From Methanobacteriota archaeon (lineage in GTDB: Archaea > Thermoplasmatota > Poseidoniia > Poseidoniales > Poseidoniaceae), in assembly GCA_018701175.1 (NCBI GenBank), contig JABIWF010000012.1, positions 1 to 40,008 of the forward strand: DNA of 40,008 nucleotides, in the 5' to 3' direction. A program made the translations under genes and the position numbers. Under the pieces are notes generated by a model. That model was not told the DNA's origin and did not search any database. It was given only the letters and a program-made list of their open reading frames with translations. This document shows positions 8,110 through 16,798 of this stretch, in pieces (the stretch's first letter is position 1; every line of letters starts with the position of its first letter).

Positions 8110-8138
8110 GCAAAACCTTGAGAACAAGCGGGTTTTGC
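8110..8138 (+). promoter_or_regulatory. 8-bp inverted repeat ahead of aromatic operon
   Basis: GCAAAACC (8110-8117), 13-base loop, GGTTTTGC (8131-8138). It begins 4 bases after the regulator stop and ends 7 bases before the ATG of ADH synthase. It could be an operator, a partial terminator/attenuator, or an RNA hairpin covering the start of the next gene. No Shine-Dalgarno sequence of the GAGGTG type used by the next genes is seen; AAAGG at 8140-8144 is very close to the ATG. Confidence 0.45.
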
Positions 8139-8145
8139 GAAAGGC

Positions 8146-8943
8146 ATGGACAAAGCCAGTCGTTTACAGAAAATACTCCCGAATGGTAGAGGCGTTTGGA
8201 TTCCAATCGACCATGGTGCATCGGATTTCCCTGTAGAAGGCCTGACTGATACAGACCATGTCATCCGTTCATTGGTTCGAGCAGGAGTTGATGTCATCCT
8301 TGCGCAAAAAGGAGTCGTCAGCCATTACAATCACCTGTGCGAGAACTCAGGGACGAGCATGGTCATCCATTTTTCAGTATCAACACGTCATGCTGGCTCA
8401 GACAGTTCGAACAAAGTTTTGGTTGGAAACGCAGACGAAGTGCTTCCCAGAGGCGGAGTGGGAGTCTCGTGCCAAGTCAACATGGGTAGTCCGAATGAAG
8501 CAGCAATGGTCGAGCGTATGGGCCAGATGAGCCGTTCTGCCCTTCATCATCAACTCCCAATGTTCGGTATGGTGTATGCACGTGGAGAGAATCTTTCCAT
8601 CATTGAGGGGGACACAACCAATGCGAATGCTCACGCAGTGCGCCTTGCATTTGAACTTGGATGTGACGCTGCAAAGACCACTTGGACTGGTGATAAATCA
8701 AGTTTCGAAAAGGTTGCTGCAGCCGCGCCAATACCAGTCCTCGTTGCCGGGGGACCCGCTACAGGTGACTCCAGAGGAATTCTGACAATGGTTAGAGACG
8801 CCTTAGATGCCGGTGCGTCAGGTATTTGCATGGGTCGTCAGGTGTTCGCCCATCCGAACGTCGAAGGTATTGCGAGGGCCTTGGTCATGCTTGTCCATCA
8901 AGACTCTACCGTCGAAGATGCAATGAACGCTTGCGAACTGTGA
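8146..8943 (+). CDS. 2-amino-3,7-dideoxy-D-threo-hept-6-ulosonate synthase (ADH synthase, AroA')
   Basis: Class I aldolase that in archaea condenses 6-deoxy-5-ketofructose 1-phosphate with aspartate semialdehyde, replacing DAHP synthase as entry to the shikimate pathway. 265 residues, usual length. Motifs: VWIPIDHGASDFPVEGL (17-33, active-site Asp22 and His23), VYARGE (143-148) and DAAKTTWTGD (174-183), where Lys177 is the probable Schiff-base lysine. Phosphate-binding ends follow: VLVAGGPATGD (198-208) and GASGICMGRQVF (223-234). It is the first gene of the aromatic operon, and aspartate kinase at the operon's end supplies the semialdehyde precursor. Fructose-bisphosphate aldolase type I is the nearest alternative; the DHQ synthase II partner next door decides the call. 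Confidence 0.92.
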   Translation: MDKASRLQKILPNGRGVWIPIDHGASDFPVEGLTDTDHVIRSLVRAGVDVILAQKGVVSHYNHLCENSGTSMVIHFSVSTRHAGSDSSNKVLVGNADEVLPRGGVGVSCQVNMGSPNEAAMVERMGQMSRSALHHQLPMFGMVYARGENLSIIEGDTTNANAHAVRLAFELGCDAAKTTWTGDKSSFEKVAAAAPIPVLVAGGPATGDSRGILTMVRDALDAGASGICMGRQVFAHPNVEGIARALVMLVHQDSTVEDAMNACEL

Positions 8944-8952
8944 GGTTTTGGA

Positions 8953-9978
8953 ATGGAAATATGGTTTGATGTTCGCCATTCTATAGATTCGGCAGAGGCT
9001 GTTCCTGAAGGCGTAAATTATCGACTCGCCTCACAGGAGACTGCCTTTGCAACCGATGCATACCTCGAAAAAGAACATGTATTTCGTGACGGCAAACTCA
9101 TTGGAAGTTTCATCACTGTTCTCGATGAATCATCGCAACAAATGGCCCGTTCACTCGTCGGTAGCGTAGAATGGCTCGTGCTCGAATTCGAGAATTGGTC
9201 AATGATCCCAATTGAAAACCTCATCGCCGCATGTGAAGGGACTCCAACCAAAATCGCTGCAGTCATAACCGAAGCCGAACAAGCGAACGGCGCTGGTTTC
9301 GCTCTCGAAAAGGGAGTGGATGCGTTGATCATCCGACCAGACAAGGAACTTCTCGAAGCCTCACTTATCGTTAAATCTCAACGGTTGGAAAAGGCGACTT
9401 CTGGTGTGATTGCTGATTCGCATACCATGCATACAGGGATTGGAACACATACCATCACGTCCATTGAGAATGGAGGCACCTCCGAAAGGTATTGCATCGA
9501 TACAACAAGCTTGTTAAATCTCGGCGAAGGACTGTTGCTTGGCTCCAGCGCATCAAGTCTAGTACTCGTTCATGGAGAAACTGTAGAATCCGAATATGTC
9601 CCTCCACGTCCATTCCGAGTAAATGCTGGACCGCCTCATGCCTATGTGAGTATGGCTGACGGCACAACCAAGTATCTCTCGGAATTGAATGCCGGTGACT
9701 GCATCCTGCTTACAAACACCAAAGGAATGCAACGCAGTGCGACGGTTGGCAGATTGAAAATTGAAATAAGGCCGATGGTACTGATTCGGTGGATTGATGA
9801 AAACGATAAAGAAGGAAGCATGTTCTTACAACAAGCGGAGACAGTACGCGTCATCAGCCAAGACAATCGCCCAATATCCGTCACATCACTGGAAAAAGGC
9901 GACAAAATTCTTGGATGGTGTCAAAAGGGTGCTCGGCACATAGGTGCCGAAATCTCGAGTGCGGTGTCTGAGAGGTGA
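8953..9978 (+). CDS. 3-dehydroquinate synthase type II (AroB')
   Basis: NAD-dependent enzyme that oxidatively deaminates and cyclises the ADH synthase product to 3-dehydroquinate. 341 residues, typical. The family is recognised from MEIWFDVRH at the start, the central HTITSIENGGTSERYCIDTTSLLNLGEGLLLGSSA (about 166-200), and FRVNAGPPHAYVSMADGTTKYLSEL (about 222-246). The last third is beta-rich, including LIRWIDENDKEGSMFLQQAE. The stop of the previous gene is part of TGAGGT, whose GAGGT serves as ribosome binding site 6 bases before this ATG. Confidence 0.93.
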   Translation: MEIWFDVRHSIDSAEAVPEGVNYRLASQETAFATDAYLEKEHVFRDGKLIGSFITVLDESSQQMARSLVGSVEWLVLEFENWSMIPIENLIAACEGTPTKIAAVITEAEQANGAGFALEKGVDALIIRPDKELLEASLIVKSQRLEKATSGVIADSHTMHTGIGTHTITSIENGGTSERYCIDTTSLLNLGEGLLLGSSASSLVLVHGETVESEYVPPRPFRVNAGPPHAYVSMADGTTKYLSELNAGDCILLTNTKGMQRSATVGRLKIEIRPMVLIRWIDENDKEGSMFLQQAETVRVISQDNRPISVTSLEKGDKILGWCQKGARHIGAEISSAVSER

Positions 9979-9982
9979 AACT

Positions 9983-10870
9983 ATGGCAGTACTCGGCGCA
10001 GGTAAGGCAAACGGTGGATGCAGTCTCTTGCATGCAGCAGGTCTTGGCTATGGCGCAAGCATCGGACTTGATATCCCAATAGCGGTACGGCTACTCGACA
10101 AACCAAGTAAACGGGAGTCGAATGACCCCGACGGACTACTGCCTGCAATAGTTGATGCATGGTTGGAAGCCGGTTTTGAGTTACCAAAAAAAATCGAAAA
10201 AGACGACCTACATTGGGCTGTAATTAGTAAAATACCACCTCGTCAAGGCCTCAAATCCAGTGCAGCAACATCCATTGCGGCATTAAAGGCACTCGCCGAT
10301 GCCACCGACACTGAAGTTTCAGATGAGATGTTTGTTGCCATGGCTGCACAAGCTCAAATCTCTTCTGGCATATCCCTTACTGGCTCAATTGACGATGCAT
10401 GGGCTTGCCTAAAGCCAGGATGGAAACTCATAGACCCACAAGCAGACAGTATAGCCGAGGGTGTGCTTTTCGAAGGAAATGGACCAAGTAATGACGATTG
10501 GTTGGTTATGGTTGTCTGCAGAGGAGAACGTACACATCGTCCACAGTTGGAAGATTTCCCTCCACACGGCGCTGCATTCCAAAAAGCCCTCACCGCTTTA
10601 CAAGAAGAAAATGAATTGGTAGCCATTACCTGGAATGGCCGAGCAATAGTGGCTGTTATGAACGATGTCCAAGGACGGAAAATCACCAACGACGCAATGC
10701 TCAATGGCGCACGTGCTGCTGGCATGTCCGGCTCAGGTAACGCAATCATCGTCCTAGCACCGAAGGTCAGTAAGCCAAGTTGTGATCGATTGAGAGCCTT
10801 GTTTGAAAACAATAAAGACATCGTGAAAGTAATAGAAACATCATTCATAACGGCTGATACTGAACCTTAG
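9983..10870 (+). CDS. Shikimate kinase, archaeal GHMP type
   Basis: Phosphorylates shikimate at the 3-hydroxyl using ATP; unrelated to bacterial AroK and belonging to the GHMP kinase fold. From ATG 9983 it is 295 residues. I reject the ORF track start at 9944, which overlaps the previous gene. ATG 9983 is preceded by GAGGTG at 9972-9977, and the protein then begins MAVLGAGKANGGCSLLHAAG as expected. The ATP-binding GHMP motif is PPRQGLKSSAATS (85-97), and the third motif is AGMSGSGNAIIVLAP near 250. The dehydroquinase, shikimate dehydrogenase and EPSP synthase genes are not in this window. Confidence 0.92.
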   Translation: MAVLGAGKANGGCSLLHAAGLGYGASIGLDIPIAVRLLDKPSKRESNDPDGLLPAIVDAWLEAGFELPKKIEKDDLHWAVISKIPPRQGLKSSAATSIAALKALADATDTEVSDEMFVAMAAQAQISSGISLTGSIDDAWACLKPGWKLIDPQADSIAEGVLFEGNGPSNDDWLVMVVCRGERTHRPQLEDFPPHGAAFQKALTALQEENELVAITWNGRAIVAVMNDVQGRKITNDAMLNGARAAGMSGSGNAIIVLAPKVSKPSCDRLRALFENNKDIVKVIETSFITADTEP

Positions 10871-10920
10871 GGTGAAGACGCAACTTCTTGAAGGAAGGGC
10901 CACTCGAACAAACGAATCCA

Positions 10921-12003
10921 ATGCACATGCACCTCGGAGAATGTATCCGGCTGAGCCTATTTGGCACCAGTCATGGCCCTCGAGTTGGTGCTCTGCTTAC
11001 AGGAGTCCCTAAGGGCATTCACTTGGATACACAAGCGATTCAACGAGCCATGGATGCACGACGCCCGGGTGGACGTTATGCCAGCAAACGAAAGGAACCA
11101 GATATTGTCGAATTCCGCAGCGGCATAGAAGATGGAAAAACAACTGGCGGCGAGATTGAAATCTCAATCGCCAACACCGATGCAAAATCGAGAGACTACA
11201 GTTTCCTCCCAGACCACCCTCGTCCAGGCCACCAAGACATGGTGATGCACAAACGCACTAACGGCGAGGCGGATTTACGCGGCGGAGGTTCATCCAGTGC
11301 TCGACTAACCGCCGCTCTCGTAGCATCTGCAGCCTTGCTTTCACCGCTGTTGAAACCACTCGGCATTCAATGCGAAGCACAGGTAGGTGCTATCGGCACT
11401 GTTGAAGCACTCTCGATGGATGATTGCCCACCACGTTGGGAAAACGAAGATTGTCAAGAAATGCGATGCAGAGACCCAGCGGCCGCTTCGAAAATGGTGG
11501 AGACCGTTGAACAACATCGTATGGGTCGGAACTCAATCGGAAGTCGCGTTGATTTACGGGTCACTGGCGTCCCCCTTGGGTTAGGAGAGCCGTGGTTCGA
11601 TGGCCTTGAACCCGCTCTCGCACGAGCCATGATGTCGATTCCTGCTGCCAGAGGCGTGGTATTCGGTAGGGGGTTCGATGTGGTCCAGATGACTGGACTC
11701 GAACACAACGATGCATGGGGTGGTTCAAGTGAGCGTCCTGAATTAATTGGAGCTAATCCAGACGGAGTGATAGCGGGCCTTGCTACCGGCTCGCCAATAC
11801 ACGTCTCTATCGCTTTCAAACCTCCTTCATCCATAGCCACTGAACAACATACTCTCAATTTGGCGTCAGGACTTGTGGAGCCGCTCGTCGTCGGTGGACG
11901 ACATGACCCGGTTCTTGGCCCGCGTGCCGTTGCCGTTGTCGAAGCGATGGCTCAACTCGTACTGGCTGACCTTGCTTTACGTGGAGGTTTTATCGATGCG
12001 TAA
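10921..12003 (+). CDS. aroC: Chorismate synthase
   Basis: Converts EPSP to chorismate using reduced FMN, last step of the shikimate pathway. From ATG 10921 it is 360 residues (the TTG at 10888 is an unlikely start; ATG 10927 is also possible). Motifs: LSLFGTSHGPRVGALLTGVPKG near 10-31, RRPGGRYASKRKEPDIVEF (47-65), RPGHQDMVMHKRTNGEADLRGGGSSSARLTA (about 100-131), the conserved AARGVVFGRGF, and the HDPVLGPRAVAVVEAM end block. It completes the run ADH synthase, DHQS II, kinase, chorismate synthase. Its 3' end overlaps the aspartate kinase start by 8 bases. Confidence 0.95.
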   Translation: MHMHLGECIRLSLFGTSHGPRVGALLTGVPKGIHLDTQAIQRAMDARRPGGRYASKRKEPDIVEFRSGIEDGKTTGGEIEISIANTDAKSRDYSFLPDHPRPGHQDMVMHKRTNGEADLRGGGSSSARLTAALVASAALLSPLLKPLGIQCEAQVGAIGTVEALSMDDCPPRWENEDCQEMRCRDPAAASKMVETVEQHRMGRNSIGSRVDLRVTGVPLGLGEPWFDGLEPALARAMMSIPAARGVVFGRGFDVVQMTGLEHNDAWGGSSERPELIGANPDGVIAGLATGSPIHVSIAFKPPSSIATEQHTLNLASGLVEPLVVGGRHDPVLGPRAVAVVEAMAQLVLADLALRGGFIDA

Positions 12004-13318
12004 GACCATCACAGTTCACAAATTCGGTGGTTCGTGCCTGAGAGACAGATCGGATCTCAATAGGATTGCTGAAGTGATTCAACACTGGCCTGGCCAATCC
12101 TTGATTGTCGTCTCCGCATTGTGGGGAACAACCGACCGCCTCATGCGAGCGAGCCAAGAACCGAGATATGCAAGCCGATTAGTAAGCGACCTCTCACGAC
12201 AGCATCTTCGCTTTGCACCATCGCTCATTGAGGGTGAAAACGGCCATCTGTTCCGTTCTGTACTGAAGGGAATTGAACAATCTTTGAACGAGTTGGCACA
12301 GTCCCCAAACAATTGGATTGCAATCAATCGATTGCTGGCCGCAGGTGAACGGCTGTCCGCTTTGGTTGTTGCTCAGCACCTGAAAGAAAACGGAGTTGAT
12401 GCACATCCAGTGGGCGCTGAAGACATCGGTCTCAAACTGAAAGGTATCAATCGCGCACCAGTAGTCGACCTTGAAACTTCGATGGTAGAACTCGACCGCT
12501 CAGCGTTTTTCGGCACTCCTGTAATCACAGGGTGGTTTGGCGAAGGAGATGACGGAGAACTCGCCTTACTCGGGCGAGGCGGATGCGACCACTCAGCGAC
12601 ATCAATAGCAAGACTCGTGGATGCTGACAAAGTAATTCTTTGGAAAGACGTCGATGGCGTGCTCCCTCTCAATCCGAGATGGGGGTTAGATTCTTCGCCG
12701 ATCCCTTACCTTGGTTACAGTGAAGCAGTTGAACTTGCAAGGCTTGACACCCCCGTCCTCCACCCTGCAACAGTTGAGCCTCTTAGGGGAATTGGAATCC
12801 CGTTGGAAATTCGAGACCTACGTAGTATCGTAAAGGAACAAGCGGCTTCCATCATCGGACCAGATTTGATTCAAACGCATAAAGTCAAAGCAATTGGCTG
12901 CCTACCAAATGTGACAAGGCTTACCGTCAGTTCCTCGTCCCTTGAAGTCCAAAGCGAGCACCTTGGGCGCGTTCTTATTGATTTAGCAACTGAAAACATT
13001 GCCTGTTGGAATCTCGATTCCATACCGGGGCAGATTTCGTGGATTGTATCGCAACACGACCTTCAAAAAGCAAGGCAAATTGTAACGAACTACTTCTCGA
13101 CACCAGATATAACTGAGTATGGTGTGATGTTCTCACTCGTTGGTAACAAACTGCCAAATGAAGAAAACGCCCTCTTGTCACCGGAAATGATTTCATTGCT
13201 GGAACTCGAAATTGTATCTGTGACCGATCATGCAGTACGTGTCATCTCATCACGTCACGATGTTTCATCGATGCTTGACACATTAGCCAATCATCTGGAC
13301 TTGACCGCAATGGTCTAA
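11996..13318 (+). CDS. lysC: Aspartate kinase
   Basis: Phosphorylates aspartate, first step to aspartate semialdehyde. From ATG 11996 it is 440 residues; the ORF track start at 11873 lies inside aroC. ATG 11996 has GGAGGT at 11983-11988. Motifs: VHKFGGSCLRDR (6-17; the usual form is KFGGTS, so Thr is replaced by Ser-Cys), VVSALWGTTDRL, LLGRGGCDHSATSIARLVDADKVILWKDVDGV, and the ACT-type regulatory region in the last 140 residues. Placement makes biochemical sense: aspartate semialdehyde is a substrate of the archaeal ADH synthase, as well as feeding lysine, threonine and methionine. Feedback regulation through the ACT domains is likely but the effector cannot be read here. It abuts the convergent operon with a 2-base gap. 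Confidence 0.93.
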   Translation: MRKTITVHKFGGSCLRDRSDLNRIAEVIQHWPGQSLIVVSALWGTTDRLMRASQEPRYASRLVSDLSRQHLRFAPSLIEGENGHLFRSVLKGIEQSLNELAQSPNNWIAINRLLAAGERLSALVVAQHLKENGVDAHPVGAEDIGLKLKGINRAPVVDLETSMVELDRSAFFGTPVITGWFGEGDDGELALLGRGGCDHSATSIARLVDADKVILWKDVDGVLPLNPRWGLDSSPIPYLGYSEAVELARLDTPVLHPATVEPLRGIGIPLEIRDLRSIVKEQAASIIGPDLIQTHKVKAIGCLPNVTRLTVSSSSLEVQSEHLGRVLIDLATENIACWNLDSIPGQISWIVSQHDLQKARQIVTNYFSTPDITEYGVMFSLVGNKLPNEENALLSPEMISLLELEIVSVTDHAVRVISSRHDVSSMLDTLANHLDLTAMV

Positions 13319-13320
13319 GT

Positions 13321-14247
13321 TCAGTCTTCTGCACGCTTCTCTCGGTAGCTTTGCAAATGGGTTGGGAGATTGAGGGCAAACAATCCACCGACTACACTGA
13401 AAACAAAGAACGTGCCAAGGGCAACACCGTAAACTGAAATCAATTCCACAGATTCTTCCATTCGAGTAGCCGTATCTTTGGAAAAGATTCCAACAAAGAA
13501 CGGTAGGATGGAGTTTGCTGAAAGAACGATGGTTGCAAGGATGGTTGCGATAATTGGGTTGATGAGAAGAGAGCGGTGATACTTGCCGACAATCTTCTTT
13601 GGATTCATGACATAAACTTCGTTGGTTCGGATACTGGTATCGAGCATCGAGTAACGCAGAACACCGTTGGTTAACTCGAAGTACATGATGAGAAGAACAG
13701 CGTAAACGACTACGAGACCTGAGAGCAGGAAAGGCTTGTCTTGCAAACCAAACATATCGCTTGAAAGCGTAACTTTCGATGATGCGAATCTCAGAATGGC
13801 GAGAATGAACAGAAGGTTACTAACAAGGGTGAATCTACCATCTCGTTGGAAAGTCCCCCAGAATCCGGTCCCTGTAGCGCCTGCAATAATCACCAATTGG
13901 AGTATCGTTGCAAGTCCAAGGCTTCCAGTGAGCATGTACCAAATCGTACCGTCTGGCGGAGAGATGATGTACGTCATCAAGGAAAGCGCTACGAGAACTC
14001 CGTAGACACCGAGTTGAAGGTTCTGAACCATTTTGTCTGGTGGCAAGAACTTCGTTTTAGGGACGAGCGGGCCACCGAGCAGACTTTCGATGAACGAAGG
14101 GATTTCGACTTCTGGAATTGCGTCTTTTGGGATTTCACTCCCAACGCCGACTTGACCTGCTGCCTTCTTACGTGATGGAGCGGATGAACGTACAGTTTTA
14201 CCGTCGTACAGGTGAGCAGTGTCGTTAGATGGTCGTGATACGGTCAT
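13321..14247 (-). CDS. Polytopic membrane protein, last gene of MoxR-DUF58 operon
   Basis: 308 residues from ATG 14247, with GAGGTGA as ribosome binding site formed at the stop of the DUF58 gene. The first 75 residues are soluble and polar (SRKKAAGQ, then an acidic and proline-containing stretch). Five or six hydrophobic helices follow (about 78-97, 104-124, 137-154, 169-188, 229-248 and 275-296). No domain recognised. MoxR/DUF58 clusters often contain membrane proteins thought to work with the AAA+ and vWA-like parts, so this may be the membrane partner. That is inference from position only. Confidence 0.7.
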   Translation of the reverse strand: MTVSRPSNDTAHLYDGKTVRSSAPSRKKAAGQVGVGSEIPKDAIPEVEIPSFIESLLGGPLVPKTKFLPPDKMVQNLQLGVYGVLVALSLMTYIISPPDGTIWYMLTGSLGLATILQLVIIAGATGTGFWGTFQRDGRFTLVSNLLFILAILRFASSKVTLSSDMFGLQDKPFLLSGLVVVYAVLLIMYFELTNGVLRYSMLDTSIRTNEVYVMNPKKIVGKYHRSLLINPIIATILATIVLSANSILPFFVGIFSKDTATRMEESVELISVYGVALGTFFVFSVVGGLFALNLPTHLQSYREKRAED

Positions 14248-14256
14248 GATCTCACC

Positions 14257-15570
14257 TCAGAATCCTCTTGCCCCAGCAAGTGCGGTTGAAAGGAGCATGT
14301 CAGGCTCCCAATCCATAATATTGACACCAAGTCCGCGAAGTTCACTTATGAGAACGTCACGTTCTGTTTTCATAACTTCATATCCGGTTCGGTCGATGCG
14401 TCGGGCATCGAATTCAAACTCGAGAGAAGATGGAGTCAATACTGTGACATCGAAATCACGAGCGCGGAAGTCACGCAACGCATTGACGATGGTTGGGTCA
14501 TCTTCGAGATTGGACAAGAAGATGATTGGACTACCTTTGTTGATGTGCGGCATGATTCTGTTCACAACAACCTGCAGCGGTATGTTTCCACGTGCGACTG
14601 CACCTGCAAGTTTGGTTAGAATCACGTACAATTGTTTTTTACCCGTATCTCTGTCAACGCTCACGACTTCATCGCCGTATACAATGACACCTACGGAGTC
14701 ACGCCGGCCGAGGAAGTATTTGGCAAGTGATGCAGCGGCCCGAGTTGAGTAAACCAATGCATTACGAGACACTGGGCCTGTTTCAGCAACAGACCGCGAA
14801 TCCACAATGATGATGATATCAGAAACAGCGTCACGTTCTCGTTCATTCACCATGAGTTTTCCAGATCGTGCGTATGCAGACCAGTTGATGGCACGGAAAG
14901 AGTCGCCTTCGAAGTATTCTCTCAATGAGTAAAACTCGGAACCTGGGCCTGGTTGTCGAATGTTAACAGCACCCGTGAAAATCTTAGGAACACGGGATTT
15001 TACGAAGGTCTCTTTGAGGTCTTCCATTTTCGGGAACACAAGGAAATCATTGTAGACATGCAATTCTTTTTCCTTGTGGAACAATCCGAATGGGTCTTGA
15101 ATCCTGACAGCCACAGGACCAACACTGTAGAAACCTCGAAGTGGACATTCAACGGTGTATTCAATCAACGTTTCACGGCGTGGACCAAGTTCCATCAAAA
15201 TATAATTTGCACCGTCTTTGATGCGCATAACTTCAGGAACGCGGTCTCGAACTTCCAAAATTTTAGCGAGCGATGAATGGTTTTGCATTCTCAGCGTGAT
15301 GTTTAATTCCCCGTCTTCAAAGATACGAGCACTCGACATTTTCCGCATTGCGGTTACGCTGTTGAGTGCCGCACCTTCCTCACCCGACCATTCTTCTGCG
15401 CGTCGGCCAGTAGCCGCAACGTCAGCGTGACCACCGAAAAGGGCAGCCCAAGTCAGGAAGACAAAGATGACAACTGCAATCGTAACGAGCTGGGAGTTTC
15501 GCAGGGTTAGACCGAGCAAGTACATGGCAATAGCCAAGCTACCGAGCATAGCAGATTTACGACTCCACAT
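14257..15570 (-). CDS. DUF58 domain protein (vWA-like), MoxR partner
   Basis: 437 residues from ATG 15570; this ATG is preceded by GAGGTGA, whereas the ORF track GTG at 15579 overlaps that site. Two N-terminal transmembrane helices (about 5-40) are followed by a cytosolic part. The DUF58 signature is GSEFYSLREYFEGDSFRAINWSAYARSGKLMVNERE. A vWA-like region follows with IIIIVDSRSVAETG (a DxS-type metal-binding start), YGDEVVSV and PIIFLSNLEDDP. Proteins of this family are generally encoded with MoxR AAA+ ATPases and may act as adaptors or assembly factors for membrane or cell-envelope complexes. It is the third gene of the operon starting at DUF4350. Confidence 0.9.
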   Translation of the reverse strand: MWSRKSAMLGSLAIAMYLLGLTLRNSQLVTIAVVIFVFLTWAALFGGHADVAATGRRAEEWSGEEGAALNSVTAMRKMSSARIFEDGELNITLRMQNHSSLAKILEVRDRVPEVMRIKDGANYILMELGPRRETLIEYTVECPLRGFYSVGPVAVRIQDPFGLFHKEKELHVYNDFLVFPKMEDLKETFVKSRVPKIFTGAVNIRQPGPGSEFYSLREYFEGDSFRAINWSAYARSGKLMVNERERDAVSDIIIIVDSRSVAETGPVSRNALVYSTRAAASLAKYFLGRRDSVGVIVYGDEVVSVDRDTGKKQLYVILTKLAGAVARGNIPLQVVVNRIMPHINKGSPIIFLSNLEDDPTIVNALRDFRARDFDVTVLTPSSLEFEFDARRIDRTGYEVMKTERDVLISELRGLGVNIMDWEPDMLLSTALAGARGF

Positions 15571-15603
15571 CACATTCACCTCAAATTCAGTTTAGAACTG
15601 TAA

Positions 15604-16779
15604 TCAAACAGTTGGTACAGGAACTTCTCGTAGAATCGCTTGAATCACTTCACCGGACTCAAGGCCCTTGATTTGATGCTCAGGCTTGAGAATAATTCGG
15701 TGTGCGAGTGCGAGTTCGGCAATTGCTTTGATGTCATCAGGAGTGACGAAGTCACGACCACGAAGTGCTGCAGCAGCACGGGATGTCTTCAGCAATGCTT
15801 GGGAACCACGAGGTGAAGCGCCGACCAAAACACGAGGATCTTCACGAGTTCGGGATACAACTTCGACCATGTACATTCGAAGAGCAGGGTCTACGTAGAC
15901 GAATTCACATGCTTGTTGCATGTTAATCACCATTTCAGGGTGAGTAATAACTTCGACTTCGACAGCGTCCTTTCCACGAGAAATACGACGGGATAGAATC
16001 TCGTCTTCGTCTGCACGGTCAGGGTATCCGACGGACATCTTGAACATGAAACGGTCAAGTTGTGCTTCAGGGAGCGGGTATGTACCTTCTTGTTCGACAG
16101 GGTTTTGAGTCGCCATAACAATGAACGGAGCTGGGAGCTTGTGAGTCACTGTACCAATGGTAACTTGCTTCTCTTGCATAGCCTCAAGCAAAGCAGCTTG
16201 AGTCTTTGGAGGAGCACGGTTAATCTCGTCAGCGAGCAGAAGATTACAGAACAATGGTCCTGGCTTGAATGTAAATTCACCCTTCTTTGCGTCATAGATG
16301 TTCGTACCTGTGATGTCAGCAGGGAGCAAGTCAGGCGTAAATTGAACACGCTTGAAGTCGCAACCTAGCGCATCAGCGAAGGTGTTGGTCATCAGTGTCT
16401 TAGCCAGACCTGGGTAATCTTCGAACAGAAGGTTACCATTGGAAAGAATGTTGATCAAGACGTTATCGATAACGTGTGCTTTACCGATAATTACTTTCTG
16501 GACTTCGGCAGCGATTGCACTTGCAATCGAACCGACGGCCTTCAACTTCTCTTTGTTTTCTGGGCTGGTTTGGTGCTTCGGTTGAACCGGAGCGGCCGGT
16601 GCTGGCGCTGCTGGGGCTGGTGCTGGCGCTGCAGGTGCTGCTGGCATAGGCGCTGGTGCTGCTGGCATAGGTGCCGCAGGCATTGGCGCTGCTGGTGCAG
16701 GCATTGCAGGTGCTGCTGGGGCCACAGGAGCTGCTGGCGCTGGCGCGGGCGGGGCTGCTGGGGGGGCGGGGGGTTGCAT
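15604..16779 (-). CDS. MoxR-type AAA+ ATPase with Pro/Ala-rich N-terminal tail
   Basis: 391 residues from ATG 16779, with GGAGGA 8 bases upstream. Residues 1-67 are almost only Pro and Ala with a few Met and Val; the ATPase follows from about 75. Walker A is FEDYPGLAKTLM (119-130, the MoxR form of GxxGxAKT), Walker B LLADEINRAPPKTQAALLEAM (181-201), and then MATQNPVEQEGTYPLPEAQLDRFMFK, typical of MoxR. The lid domain ends near HRIILKPEH. MoxR proteins remodel partner complexes, usually with a vWA/DUF58 partner, which is the next gene. The Pro/Ala tail is unusual for the family and may be a flexible linker or tether. Confidence 0.93.
   Translation of the reverse strand: MQPPAPPAAPPAPAPAAPVAPAAPAMPAPAAPMPAAPMPAAPAPMPAAPAAPAPAPAAPAPAAPVQPKHQTSPENKEKLKAVGSIASAIAAEVQKVIIGKAHVIDNVLINILSNGNLLFEDYPGLAKTLMTNTFADALGCDFKRVQFTPDLLPADITGTNIYDAKKGEFTFKPGPLFCNLLLADEINRAPPKTQAALLEAMQEKQVTIGTVTHKLPAPFIVMATQNPVEQEGTYPLPEAQLDRFMFKMSVGYPDRADEDEILSRRISRGKDAVEVEVITHPEMVINMQQACEFVYVDPALRMYMVEVVSRTREDPRVLVGASPRGSQALLKTSRAAAALRGRDFVTPDDIKAIAELALAHRIILKPEHQIKGLESGEVIQAILREVPVPTV
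16582..16773 (-). repeat. GC-rich degenerate repeat encoding Pro/Ala tail of MoxR
   Basis: Degenerate short repeats of GCTGCTGG/GGCATAGG type on the plus strand encode APMPAAP- and APAPAAP-like units on the minus strand. Base composition here is far more GC-rich than the surrounding sequence. Such tracts vary in length by slippage. Confidence 0.7.
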
Positions 16780-16798
16780 GTCTATTTTCCTCCAATTA

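Noticed and set aside
10354-10848. 164-aa minus-strand ORF opposite shikimate kinase
   Set aside because: Shadow of the GHMP kinase gene; no domain and no promoter or ribosome site.
11873-11995. N-terminal extension of aspartate kinase in ORF track
   Set aside because: It lies inside aroC in another frame; ATG 11996 has a ribosome binding site and gives the family N-terminus.
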